Source: DAOVFN01 sp964484305 (lineage in GTDB: Archaea > Aenigmatarchaeota > Aenigmatarchaeia > QMZP01). From it: DNA of 10,893 bases. Location: assembly GCA_964484305.1 (NCBI GenBank), contig CAZAEI010000030.1:1-10893 (forward strand), written 5' to 3'. The position numbers were made by a program, and so were the translations under genes. The notes under the pieces are model-generated. The model worked only from the letters and a program-made list of their open reading frames with translations, had not been told where the DNA came from and ran no database searches. Shown here in pieces: positions 1-6,019 of the stretch. The first letter of the stretch is position 1. Each line of letters starts with the position of its first letter.

Positions 1-1
1 T

Positions 2-502
2 TTAGGTCTTTTTGCAGGAGACGGATATGCTTATCATGATAAAAGATATAGGCACTATACAATCGAATTTTATTTGCATTCAGAGAGAAACAAAGAGATT
101 CAGAATTTTCTGATAACTATCCTGAATAAATTAGGCTTGAGCTGTTTTGTAATGAAGGATAAAAGATACAGATGTAACAGAATTAAAGTTTATTCCAGAA
201 CTTTACTAGAATATCTCAATTCTGAACATAAGGATATGACAACGGACGTCAATATTGGTTTTATATCAGGGTTGATTGATTCGGAGGGATATGTTAATTT
301 CAAAAAGAGTTCAATATCAATAACAAACACAGATTTAGAATTAATCAATGCCTGCAAAATATTCTTGAATGGTATTGGCCTAAATGCTACCATAAGAGAG
401 CGTGTTATGAGCAGAAAGGATAAAAAGAAGTCTTATATACTGCAAATACCAATCAATTTTAAAGCTTTAAATACGAACTCAATTAAAGTAAAGAGTGTTT
501 AA
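2..502 (+). CDS. LAGLIDADG homing endonuclease (I-DmoI-like), 5'-truncated by window edge
   Basis: The frame is open from position 2 to the TAA at 500-502 (166 residues visible). A first motif, LGLFAGDGYA, lies at visible residues 1-10 and a second, FISGLIDSEGYV, near residues 87-98. Two motifs in one chain indicate a monomeric double-motif LAGLIDADG endonuclease, which cuts a long DNA target to drive intron or intein homing. The metal-binding acids expected at the motif ends are Asp in GDG and Glu in SEG, the same D/E pair as in archaeal I-DmoI (family knowledge). The motif spacing and the 166 visible residues suggest only some 5-20 residues are missing upstream. No intein C-terminal block (His-Asn) follows the second half, so this is an intron-encoded or free-standing enzyme and not an intein. 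Base composition is visibly AT-rich and Lys/Asn/Ile-rich against GC-rich neighbours, which suggests horizontal acquisition. The stop is only 15 nt before the initiator tRNA. A TTG at 74 is an internal codon, not the start. Confidence 0.88.
   Translation, partial: LGLFAGDGYAYHDKRYRHYTIEFYLHSERNKEIQNFLITILNKLGLSCFVMKDKRYRCNRIKVYSRTLLEYLNSEHKDMTTDVNIGFISGLIDSEGYVNFKKSSISITNTDLELINACKIFLNGIGLNATIRERVMSRKDKKKSYILQIPINFKALNTNSIKVKSV
464..474 (+). promoter_or_regulatory. Possible TATA box for the tRNA, inside the endonuclease 3' end
   Basis: An AT-rich TTTAAATA element (466-473) lies about 48 nt before the first tRNA base. With archaeal TATA-to-start spacing of about 25 nt this would give a leader of roughly 20-25 nt ahead of the tRNA. 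It overlaps the last codons of the endonuclease. AT-rich coding sequence makes chance matches common, so this is tentative. Confidence 0.3.
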
Positions 503-524
503 AGACTCTAGGAACTTAGCGGGG

Positions 525-554
525 ATTGTCTGCCTTATGGGCAAATGACCGTAA
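525..554 (+). other. tRNA intron 1 at position 7/8 (30 nt)
   Basis: This lies between the end of the acceptor 5' strand and U8. A bulge-helix-bulge can be drawn: central 4-bp helix GCGG (519-522) with CCGT (549-552), 3-nt bulges GGA (523-525) and AAT (553-555), then an intron stem TTGT/ATGA (526-529/545-548) and TGCC/GGCA (531-534/540-543) around loop TTATG. Cutting after the second base of each bulge, as the archaeal enzyme does, removes exactly 525-554. The exon-side helix is weak (T517-G557, T516-A558, C515-G559), so this is a relaxed motif. Confidence 0.75.
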
Positions 555-578
555 TGGAGCAGCCTGGAGTGCTCGTTG

Positions 579-654
579 GAGCCTTTCTTTACAGAAGCTT
601 CCACTTTCCCAAGAAACCCTCGGGAAAGAAACGTAAAAAAGAATGGTTGCGGAA
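579..654 (+). other. tRNA intron 2 at position 29/30 (76 nt)
   Basis: This interrupts the 5' strand of the anticodon stem. The splice structure is a central helix TCGT (573-576) with GCGG (649-652) including two G-U pairs, bulges TGG (577-579) and AAG (653-655), and an intron helix AGCC (580-583) with GGTT (645-648). Cuts after 578 and 654 join TTG to GGCTCATA and restore a perfect 5-bp anticodon stem. The interior folds further: CTTTCCC (604-610) with GGGAAAG (622-628), and TTCTTTAC (585-592) with GTAAA plus GAA in 633-643. It carries no open reading frame of note. Confidence 0.82.
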
Positions 655-662
655 GGCTCATA

Positions 663-678
663 AGGTTGGTCCTGAGAG
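663..678 (+). other. tRNA intron 3 at canonical position 37/38 (16 nt)
   Basis: This is a textbook site one base after the anticodon. Central helix CTCA (657-660) pairs perfectly with TGAG (673-676), with bulges TAA (661-663) and AGA (677-679). Cutting after the second base of each bulge removes 663-678 and produces loop CTCATAA. The intron is very short and its own terminal helix is only GG/CC around TTGGT. The flanking exon helix TTGGG/CCCAA exists only once intron 2 has been removed. Confidence 0.88.
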
Positions 679-742
679 ACCCAAAGGTCGGTGGTTCAAA
701 TCCACCCCCCGCTATCGACCTTACTCCGTAGTTAGAGACAAC

Positions 743-764
743 AGGTTCTGTGAGCGAACCTTTT
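743..764 (+). terminator. Stem-loop plus T run after the tRNA (possible terminator)
   Basis: AGGTTC (743-748) pairs with GAACCT (756-761) around a 7-nt loop and runs into TTTT (761-764), 29 nt after the tRNA. Archaeal termination depends mainly on T runs. The hairpin could also be a processing or stability element. The rest of 715-782 shows nothing else recognisable. Confidence 0.35.
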
Positions 765-776
765 AACGAGAATGTT

Positions 777-790
777 TAGCTTTTTATAAT
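777..790 (+). promoter_or_regulatory. TATA box for rnhB
   Basis: TTTATAAT (783-790) is centred about 25 bases upstream of the ATG at 811, the spacing expected if transcription starts at or next to the A of the start codon. No Shine-Dalgarno sequence precedes the ATG, which agrees with a leaderless mRNA. Confidence 0.6.
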
Positions 791-810
791 TCCGGTTCCA
801 ATATCCTACC

Positions 811-1506
811 ATGCCCAAGGACTTCTTAATAGCAGGAATCGATGAGGCCGGCCGCGGGGCCGTGGCGGGCCCGCTAGTTGTTGCGGGGGTGTGCTGCGAC
901 CGGAAGGCAGAGGCCCTCCTCAGGAAGATGGGCGTGAAGGATTCCAAGCTCCTCAGCCCGGCCAGGAGGGAGAGGCTCGCCGAGGCCATCGGGAAGACCG
1001 TCAAGGACATCGTGGTCATCAAGGTGGGTTCCTGCAAGATAGACTCCCACAGGAAGGGGGGCATGAACCTCAACCAGATAGAGGCCATCAAGATGGCCGA
1101 GGTCGCGAGCTTCCTGAGGCCCCACAGGGTCTATATAGACTCCCCTGACAGGAACATCTACAAGTTCAAGAAGTTCCTGGAGAAAATGATACAGCACGAC
1201 CCCGAGATTATCCTGGAGCACAAGGCCGATGTGAGGTATCCCGTGGTGTCAGCGGCCTCAATAATAGCCAAGGTGGAGAGGGACAGGGAGGTCGCAAAGC
1301 TCAGGGAGGAGCACGGGAACCTCGGTTCAGGCTACCCGAGCGATCCCCAGACCCAGGAGTGGCTCAGGAACTGGATAAGCGGGAACAGGCAGTTCCCGAG
1401 CTTCATAAGGAGGTCCTGGATCCCTGCAGAGCTCATGGAGAGGGACAAGCTCCAGGCAAGGCTCACCACATGGTTCAGGGGCAGGCTCTCAGGAAGCAAG
1501 CCCTGA
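811..1506 (+). CDS. rnhB: Ribonuclease HII
   Basis: This 231-residue type 2 RNase H cuts the RNA strand of RNA-DNA hybrids and removes ribonucleotides and primer remnants during cytoplasmic DNA replication and repair. The N-terminus carries GIDEAGRG with catalytic D11 and E12. KDSKLLS is at 43-49, D110 sits in VYIDSP, and D140 in KADVRYPVVSAASI followed by the conserved AKVERDR. These match the DEDD quartet of archaeal RNase HII in order and spacing, and GSGYPSDPQT (172-181) is also typical. Length is normal for archaeal members, which have a C-terminal helical tail as here. The ATG at 811 lies 25 bases after a strong TATA box and puts the first motif at the usual distance from the N-terminus. 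The gene stands alone; the next gene on this strand starts 78 nt later with its own promoter. Confidence 0.96.
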   Translation: MPKDFLIAGIDEAGRGAVAGPLVVAGVCCDRKAEALLRKMGVKDSKLLSPARRERLAEAIGKTVKDIVVIKVGSCKIDSHRKGGMNLNQIEAIKMAEVASFLRPHRVYIDSPDRNIYKFKKFLEKMIQHDPEIILEHKADVRYPVVSAASIIAKVERDREVAKLREEHGNLGSGYPSDPQTQEWLRNWISGNRQFPSFIRRSWIPAELMERDKLQARLTTWFRGRLSGSKP

Positions 1507-1543
1507 TGATGGCTTCTGCAGAGGTGTGTCTGAAATTTGACCC

Positions 1544-1562
1544 TATTTTTACCCTTTAAATG
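1544..1562 (+). promoter_or_regulatory. T run (rnhB end) and TATA box of the next gene
   Basis: A TATTTTT stretch (1544-1550) after rnhB could terminate its transcript. TTTAAA (1555-1560) lies about 27 bases before the ATG at 1585, consistent with a leaderless start for the hydrolase. No ribosome binding site is visible before 1585. Confidence 0.45.
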
Positions 1563-1584
1563 TTTTTGCAGACAAATATATACT

Positions 1585-2256
1585 ATGGGCGGCATCAAGA
1601 AGATGGGTAACGTCACCCTTATACAGCTATCTGACATAGACTCCAACATATACGTAATGGGTGACACTGTCATAGACTCCGGTACGGGCTTCAGTTTTAC
1701 CAGGCTCTATCAGCTCCTTAAGACGATGAAGATAGAGCTCAAGGACATCAAGCACATAGTCAACACCCATGGCCACTTCGACCATATAGGGGGAAACGGC
1801 TACTTCATAGAGGCGGATATTGCAATACATGACGCAGACGCCGATATCGTGGAGAAGGGGGACACCAAGATGAGCTATGCTGACTTCTTTGACGGCAGGC
1901 TGAAACCCCGGGAGGTCAGGACCCGCCTCAAGGAGGGTGATGTCGTGAGCGCTGGGGGCATGGAGCTCGAGGTCATCCACACGCCCGGGCACACCCCTGG
2001 CTCGATATGCCTCTATGACAGGAAGAGCGGCACCCTCTTCACAGGGGACACCGTATTCTCTGACGGGATAGGCAGGACCGACATGCCTGGCGGGAACGAT
2101 GAGCACCTCCAGGCCTCCCTGGACAAGATATCCAGCCTCCAGGTAAAGAGGCTACTCCCCGGCCACGGCGAGGCTGTTGTTCTGGGCCCCCCCAAGACAC
2201 TGGGAGAGATTATGTCAAGCCCCACGGCTTCAGAAGAAGAGGACGAGCAGGCTTGA
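1585..2256 (+). CDS. Metallo-beta-lactamase-fold hydrolase (glyoxalase II-like)
   Basis: This 223-residue soluble hydrolase has the complete zinc-binding set of the fold: THGHFDH (H62, H64, D66, H67), H136 in HTPGHTPGS, D155 in FTGDTVF and H194 in PGHG. The GIGRTDMPGGN stretch (161-171) and overall order resemble glyoxalase II and persulfide-dioxygenase-like members. Those hydrolyse thioesters or act on glutathione-type thiols, but the substrate here cannot be told from sequence. The start at 1585 is chosen because a TATA box sits about 27 bases upstream and the MBL N-terminal strand begins just after it; an in-frame TTG at 1537 would precede the promoter, and ATG 1603 is an alternative. The last 12 residues are acidic and look disordered. 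The gene is convergent with pcm, 33 nt away. Confidence 0.9.
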   Translation: MGGIKKMGNVTLIQLSDIDSNIYVMGDTVIDSGTGFSFTRLYQLLKTMKIELKDIKHIVNTHGHFDHIGGNGYFIEADIAIHDADADIVEKGDTKMSYADFFDGRLKPREVRTRLKEGDVVSAGGMELEVIHTPGHTPGSICLYDRKSGTLFTGDTVFSDGIGRTDMPGGNDEHLQASLDKISSLQVKRLLPGHGEAVVLGPPKTLGEIMSSPTASEEEDEQA

Positions 2257-2289
2257 GGCCTGGAATCCAGAGTTCTCCATGCAACACCA

Positions 2290-2913
2290 TCAGTGCCTCA
2301 GGGGCACGAATACACACGACAGGACCTCCCTGGTCCTGATGCGGCCCCCCTTCTTGGTTGCCAGGGTAAGCTCTTGGTAGTAGCCGGAGCCCACCGGCGC
2401 GACGAGGATTCCACCCTCCCTGAGCTGCTCCTCCCATGCAGGGTATATCCTATCGGTCGCGCAGGTCACGATTATCTTCTCAAAGGGTGCCTTCTCCGGA
2501 AGGCCCAGGGAGCCGTCCCCCTGGATGACCTCGACGTTGCGAATCCCGGCCCCCTTGAGGTTTTCCCTGGCCAGCCTGACGAGTTCGGCCTCGAGCTCCA
2601 CTGTGTAGACCCTCCTTACGAGCCTGGAGATGATTGCAGCCTGATAACCCGAGCCTGCCCCTACCTCAAGGACACCATCAGCCTTTCCGGGCTTGAGAAG
2701 CTCGGTCATGATTGCCACCATATGAGGGGCTGATATGGTCTGGCCCGAGCCTATGTGGAGGGGCTGGTCAGAATAGGCATGTGGCCTGTCCTCTGGCCTT
2801 ACGAACCCCTCCCTGGGAACCCCCATGAAGGCCCTGATTACCCCGGGGTCTCTCAGGTAGCCCTCCTCCCTGAGGTCCTCTACAAGCATTCTCTTTTTAT
2901 CATTCCAACCCAT
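2290..2913 (-). CDS. pcm: Protein-L-isoaspartate O-methyltransferase
   Basis: This 207-residue enzyme transfers methyl from S-adenosylmethionine to L-isoaspartyl residues in damaged proteins, starting their repair to L-aspartate. It shows AYSDQPLHIGSGQTISAPHM (46-65), the substrate and active-site signature of the family. SAM-binding motif I is VLEVGAGSGYQAA (81-93), followed by the acidic residue of motif II in VYTVELE (102-108) and GDGSLG (132-137). Length is normal. The ATG complement at 2911-2913 is the first in the frame and gives the usual short N-terminal helix. It is divergent from rnp3, with only 59 nt between starts, and convergent with the preceding hydrolase. The best TATA-like sequence on this strand lies about 25 bases upstream (near 2934-2944), suggesting a leaderless mRNA. 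Confidence 0.96.
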   Translation of the reverse strand: MGWNDKKRMLVEDLREEGYLRDPGVIRAFMGVPREGFVRPEDRPHAYSDQPLHIGSGQTISAPHMVAIMTELLKPGKADGVLEVGAGSGYQAAIISRLVRRVYTVELEAELVRLARENLKGAGIRNVEVIQGDGSLGLPEKAPFEKIIVTCATDRIYPAWEEQLREGGILVAPVGSGYYQELTLATKKGGRIRTREVLSCVFVPLRH

Positions 2914-2972
2914 AATATTTCTATAGGGGTTTCAGTTATTAGATTATATGATGGCTCCGTGCGGGTGGACTC
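2914..2972. promoter_or_regulatory. Divergent promoter region pcm / rnp3
   Basis: The 59-nt gap is AT-rich at 2936-2951 and must hold both promoters. ATTATATG (2943-2950) can serve rnp3. The complementary strand reads a TAATAA-type box about 26 bases before pcm. GGGTGG (2963-2968), four bases before the rnp3 ATG, resembles an archaeal Shine-Dalgarno sequence. Confidence 0.5.
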
Positions 2973-3659
2973 ATGGTTTATGCAGACCTTTGCGTGAGGA
3001 CAGTGGAGGCTGAGAGGGCCCTTGGGCTGGGAGGGCAGCTGGGTCTTGATGCGGTGTGCCTGGTTGCACCCCTGGGCGAACTGGCCAGGCTAAACAGTTT
3101 CAGGGAGAAGCTCGACTGGAGGAGGAAGCCCCGCCTGGCACTGGGGACCGAGATTGTGACTGAAACCCCGGGCCAGATAAGGAAGCTCGCGGCCAGGGTG
3201 AGGAAGTCCGCTGAGGTTGTGGTGGCCTGCGGGGGGACAGAGGAGCTCAACCGGGCGGCCCTGGAGACCCCGGAGGTTGACATACTCATAAACCATGGCA
3301 TCGGGGGGAGGTGCGGCATAAACCATGTCCTGGCCAGGCTGGCCAGGAAGAACAGCGTGGCCATAGGCCTTGACCTCAACCAGCTCATGAACTCCTACAG
3401 GCTCGGGAGAATCCAGGAGTTCTCGGCCATGGCAGAGGCAGCCGGGGCGGCCAGGCGGTTCAGGGCCCCTATCATCCTTACCTCGGGGGCAAGGGACCCA
3501 TGGGACATGAGGTCCCCCTCGGAACTCATTGCCATGGGAAGGCTCCTGGGCTTCACAGAGGCCGAGGCCAGGCAGGGTCTCTCTGACAGTATAGTAAGGG
3601 AGAACAGGAAGCGCCTCTCGGGCAAGTGGATCATGCCCGGTGTTGAAATCGAAGGCTGA
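2973..3659 (+). CDS. rnp3: RNase P protein component 3 (Rpp30 family)
   Basis: This 228-residue protein subunit of archaeal RNase P is homologous to eukaryotic Rpp30. It pairs with Pop5 and activates the catalytic RNA that removes 5' leaders from pre-tRNAs. The family hallmarks are present: the N-terminal YADLCVR (3-9), the TIM-barrel-like strand patterns, EVDILINH (101-108), GINHVLARLARKNSVAIGLDL (115-135), and the C-terminal SGARDPWDMRSPSELIAMGR (171-190) followed by LLGFTEAEA. Length is normal for archaea (about 200-240). The ATG at 2973 follows a GGGTGG ribosome binding site at a 4-nt distance. It stands alone on its strand; its 3' end runs into the stem-loop region at 3660-3856. In this genome RNase P must handle pre-tRNAs with large 5'-half introns, such as the one at 518-714. 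Confidence 0.95.
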   Translation: MVYADLCVRTVEAERALGLGGQLGLDAVCLVAPLGELARLNSFREKLDWRRKPRLALGTEIVTETPGQIRKLAARVRKSAEVVVACGGTEELNRAALETPEVDILINHGIGGRCGINHVLARLARKNSVAIGLDLNQLMNSYRLGRIQEFSAMAEAAGAARRFRAPIILTSGARDPWDMRSPSELIAMGRLLGFTEAEARQGLSDSIVRENRKRLSGKWIMPGVEIEG

Positions 3660-3856
3660 TTCTTGCATATTTGGCTTAAGCCTGTTACCGAAGGTAATCT
3701 TGCGGCTTTGCCACAAGAGTGCTCTGCCTTCGGCAGGCACTGCCTGACGCTTTGCGTCAGAGCAGATGTGCCACATATCTCGTGCTGTGGCACAAGATCG
3801 CCTGTCACGAAGCGACAGTGTGTTTTGGAATTGTTAACTCCTGTAAAGGCTTATTG
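3660..3856. repeat. Run of about seven consecutive stem-loops between convergent genes
   Basis: No gene is credible here. In order: GGCTTAAGCC palindrome (3673-3682); GTTACC-GAA-GGTAAT (3684-3698); CTTG-c-GGC-TTT-GCC-a-CAAG (3699-3717); AGTGC-t-CTGCC-TTC-GGCAG-GCACT (3718-3741); TGC-CTGACGC-TTT-GCGTCAG-a-GCA (3741-3764); TGTGCCACA/TGTGGCACA with a 10-nt loop (3767-3794); CTGTC-a-C-GAA-G-c-GACAG (3802-3818), then a short T run (3822-3825). Five of the loops are trinucleotides (GAA, TTT or TTC) and the hairpins abut with almost no spacers. The short open frames across it are by-products. Possible roles are a bidirectional terminator, a structured noncoding RNA or clustered small palindromic elements; the sequence alone does not decide. 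Confidence 0.8.
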
Positions 3857-6019
3857 TTACGTTCCTATCATACCCGAGAGAGCGCCGTAGATGAGTTCTG
3901 AGAACACCGCGCTTGACATCAGGGCCACTATGAAGTATATCACAACCGCCACGATTAGCATCTGGCCCACGCTGTACCACTGGGCTATCTTGTTCTCTCC
4001 CTCCCCTATCTTGGTGAGGAATATCCCCAGGATTATGATGACCTCTATGAGGTAGACACCCACTATGAGCTGGAACAGCTCAGGGGAGACATTTGACTCC
4101 ATGCTCATGGACATGCTGAGGCCCCCGACACCCATATCTCCCATGTTCATGTCAGCAAGCATGCCGTCCAGTGTGCCGAGCACGAGGACAATCACCGAGG
4201 TCATAGAGACTATGAGGCCGGTTATCATGGGTGTGAGGAAGTAGGCCTGGAACTTCATGCTCGATACGGTCTCAGAGAGCATGTCCCTGATGTACTCCTG
4301 GGTCTCCCTGATGTTCTTGAGGTAGCGGGCTATCCTCAGCATGCTCTCGGCAGCGTACCTCACACCCGTCCTGGCGGTGTCTGTCACCACGAGCATGATG
4401 TTCCTTATGAGCCTTGAGGGATAATAGAGCAGGGAGCCCCACCTCCTGTCAAAGAGCGCCCCCTCAAAGGTCATGCCCAGGTTCCTTATGTTCCTGAGGG
4501 TGAGCCTGAACAGGCCTGCAATCTCAAGGTCCTTCATGTCATCAACACACTTCTCCACCGCAAGTTCGGTCGGGGTCCCGCCCGATATCCTGTTGCCGAG
4601 CTGGAACATAGCCATCTCGAACTCGCCCTCGGTCTTCTGTATCCTGGACTGAATCCTGTATCTCTGCATATTGGTGAGTACAAAATAGACGGTAAAGCTC
4701 AGGGCCACCGCAAGTATTAACATAAGGGAGTACAGCAGAGTCCAGGTATCATGCTTGCAGACCGTGTTGAAACCAGCCGGGCTGGGGTCGATACAGCTTT
4801 CTGTTCCTATCAACAGAAGTCCGTAGTTCTGGAAGAAGAACATGAGCGGGAGCGCTGCTACGGCCACGAAGACAACCACTGCCAGCGGAAGAACGGGTAT
4901 GCTCCTCCTCCCCACCTTGAATGTCCCCTTCCTTGGGATGCCCGGAATGACAGAGATGTCCACCTGGGAGAAGGTCATAGGCCGCCTGCTCAGGGCATAG
5001 TTGATGAACCAGAGGATTGTTATGGGAAGGACGATGTTATATCCGACTATGAAATGGATGGGGCCCACCATATCTGACATGAAGACCGCTGCCAGCGGCG
5101 CCATTATAGTCCCCAGTATGGGAAGGACGATGCCCATCATGTGTATGACCATCACAGGCATCCTGAGGTCCTGGGCATAGTGCTTCATCCTGGTCTTGGT
5201 TCCCTCGAGTATCACGTCCAGGGCCTGGTCGAGCACCACCCTGGACCTCTCCGGGGGATGGCTCTCGGAGTCCCTTACAAGCCTCAGGGCCTCGGCAAAC
5301 TCCTCGTTCTCGGGCTTCCATTTTGCTATGTAGTCAGTGAGGGCATCGTTTGCGGAGTAATACTTCCTCATCTCGATGTCCCAGAGCAGCCTCCTCATGT
5401 CCCAGGCAAGCTCGCCTGACACATTGGATGCCGCAAAGGCAAGGGCCCTCTCCAGGTTCGGGGAGACCCTCATGGATATCACCATGTAGAGCACAGCCAG
5501 GACGACTTGGGAGGATGCCCTGACCCTCAGGGACTTGACCAGGTTGATGGGATACTTGAGGAAGTAGTAGCCCACAAGGAGGCCCATGGCAGCAATCATA
5601 AGGCCTGCCCCCATCACGATGATGTTCATCTCCTCACCGGCTGCCAGCGAGCTTATGACACCGTTAAGTGAGAAGGCAGCGCCTGCCACCACAAATGCTA
5701 TTACAGTCAGGACAAACAGGGACATGACTCCGTCAGGGGTGATTCGCATGCCGGTGAAGGCTATGGATTTCTCAAGCTCCTGCCTCATGCTCTTTTCAGC
5801 CCTGACAGACAGGATCCTGGATGCGGTGCGGACCAGGCGCTCGTACCATGTCAGCCTGCGCTTCTCACTCTTCCTGAACAACCTGTACTCCCTTGACGCA
5901 AGCCTTATCCTGGGCCTCCTTCCAGAGGGCAGTTGGACCCTCTTTCTCATCTCGATGGGCAGAACGCGCCTCCCTTCCCGCTTCTTTTTCTTCTTATCCC
6001 TTCCCCCAAAAAGGCCCAT
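3857..6019 (-). CDS. Two-module type II secretion F-domain membrane protein (ArlJ/TadC-like)
   Basis: This 720-residue integral membrane protein is predicted to be the platform subunit of an archaeal type IV pilus or archaellum-like machine. It would anchor the assembly ATPase and feed pilins into the filament. A very basic cytoplasmic N-terminus (KKKKKREGRR near 9-18) precedes about nine hydrophobic segments, near 98-118, 133-155, 288-314, 320-343, 373-403, 427-449, 594-617, 647-669 and 685-705. Two cytoplasmic helical F-domain-like regions are visible: about 175-287 (MRVSPNLERALAFAA, then the ERSRVVLDQALDVILEGTK region) and about 465-590 (EFEMAMFQLGNRISGGTPTE). This duplicated arrangement is typical of archaeal members, though 720 residues is long for ArlJ. 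A Met/Ser/Gly-rich loop (620-645) precedes the last two membrane segments. No ATPase or prepilin gene lies nearby. The ATG at 6019 sits 25 bases after a TATA box. Confidence 0.85.
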   Translation of the reverse strand: MGLFGGRDKKKKKREGRRVLPIEMRKRVQLPSGRRPRIRLASREYRLFRKSEKRRLTWYERLVRTASRILSVRAEKSMRQELEKSIAFTGMRITPDGVMSLFVLTVIAFVVAGAAFSLNGVISSLAAGEEMNIIVMGAGLMIAAMGLLVGYYFLKYPINLVKSLRVRASSQVVLAVLYMVISMRVSPNLERALAFAASNVSGELAWDMRRLLWDIEMRKYYSANDALTDYIAKWKPENEEFAEALRLVRDSESHPPERSRVVLDQALDVILEGTKTRMKHYAQDLRMPVMVIHMMGIVLPILGTIMAPLAAVFMSDMVGPIHFIVGYNIVLPITILWFINYALSRRPMTFSQVDISVIPGIPRKGTFKVGRRSIPVLPLAVVVFVAVAALPLMFFFQNYGLLLIGTESCIDPSPAGFNTVCKHDTWTLLYSLMLILAVALSFTVYFVLTNMQRYRIQSRIQKTEGEFEMAMFQLGNRISGGTPTELAVEKCVDDMKDLEIAGLFRLTLRNIRNLGMTFEGALFDRRWGSLLYYPSRLIRNIMLVVTDTARTGVRYAAESMLRIARYLKNIRETQEYIRDMLSETVSSMKFQAYFLTPMITGLIVSMTSVIVLVLGTLDGMLADMNMGDMGVGGLSMSMSMESNVSPELFQLIVGVYLIEVIIILGIFLTKIGEGENKIAQWYSVGQMLIVAVVIYFIVALMSSAVFSELIYGALSGMIGT

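Larger units (their letters stand above)
518..714 (+). tRNA. Initiator tRNA-Met (CAT) with three introns
   Basis: Joining 518-524, 555-578, 655-662 and 679-714 gives a 75-nt tRNA. Acceptor AGCGGGG (518-524) pairs perfectly with CCCCGCT (707-713), with discriminator A714 and no encoded CCA. T8 and G9 are 555-556. The D arm is GAGC (557-560) with GCTC (571-574) around a loop holding the conserved GG. The joined anticodon stem is TTGGG/CCCAA around CTCATAA, so the anticodon is CAT. The variable loop is AGGTC (685-689) and the T arm GGTGG-TTCAAAT-CCACC (690-706). A1:U72 and GGG:CCC at 29-31/39-41 are the archaeal/eukaryotic initiator identity elements, so this starts translation and is not elongator Met. 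One oddity is T rather than A at the end of the D loop (570). Without removing introns no cloverleaf can be drawn, so ordinary annotation could easily miss or mis-split this gene. Confidence 0.9.

Noticed and set aside
2..502. Endonuclease as part of an intein
   Set aside because: No C-terminal splicing block or extein follows; the frame stops at 500-502 and a tRNA begins 15 nt later.
545..766. 73-codon open frame across the tRNA region
   Set aside because: It overlaps tRNA exons and introns whose base pairing fully explains the sequence; no ribosome binding site or protein family resemblance.
3663..3901. Short open frames (60-75 codons) in the stem-loop region
   Set aside because: They run through consecutive perfect inverted repeats and into the 3' end of the membrane-protein gene; composition follows the hairpins and not codon use.
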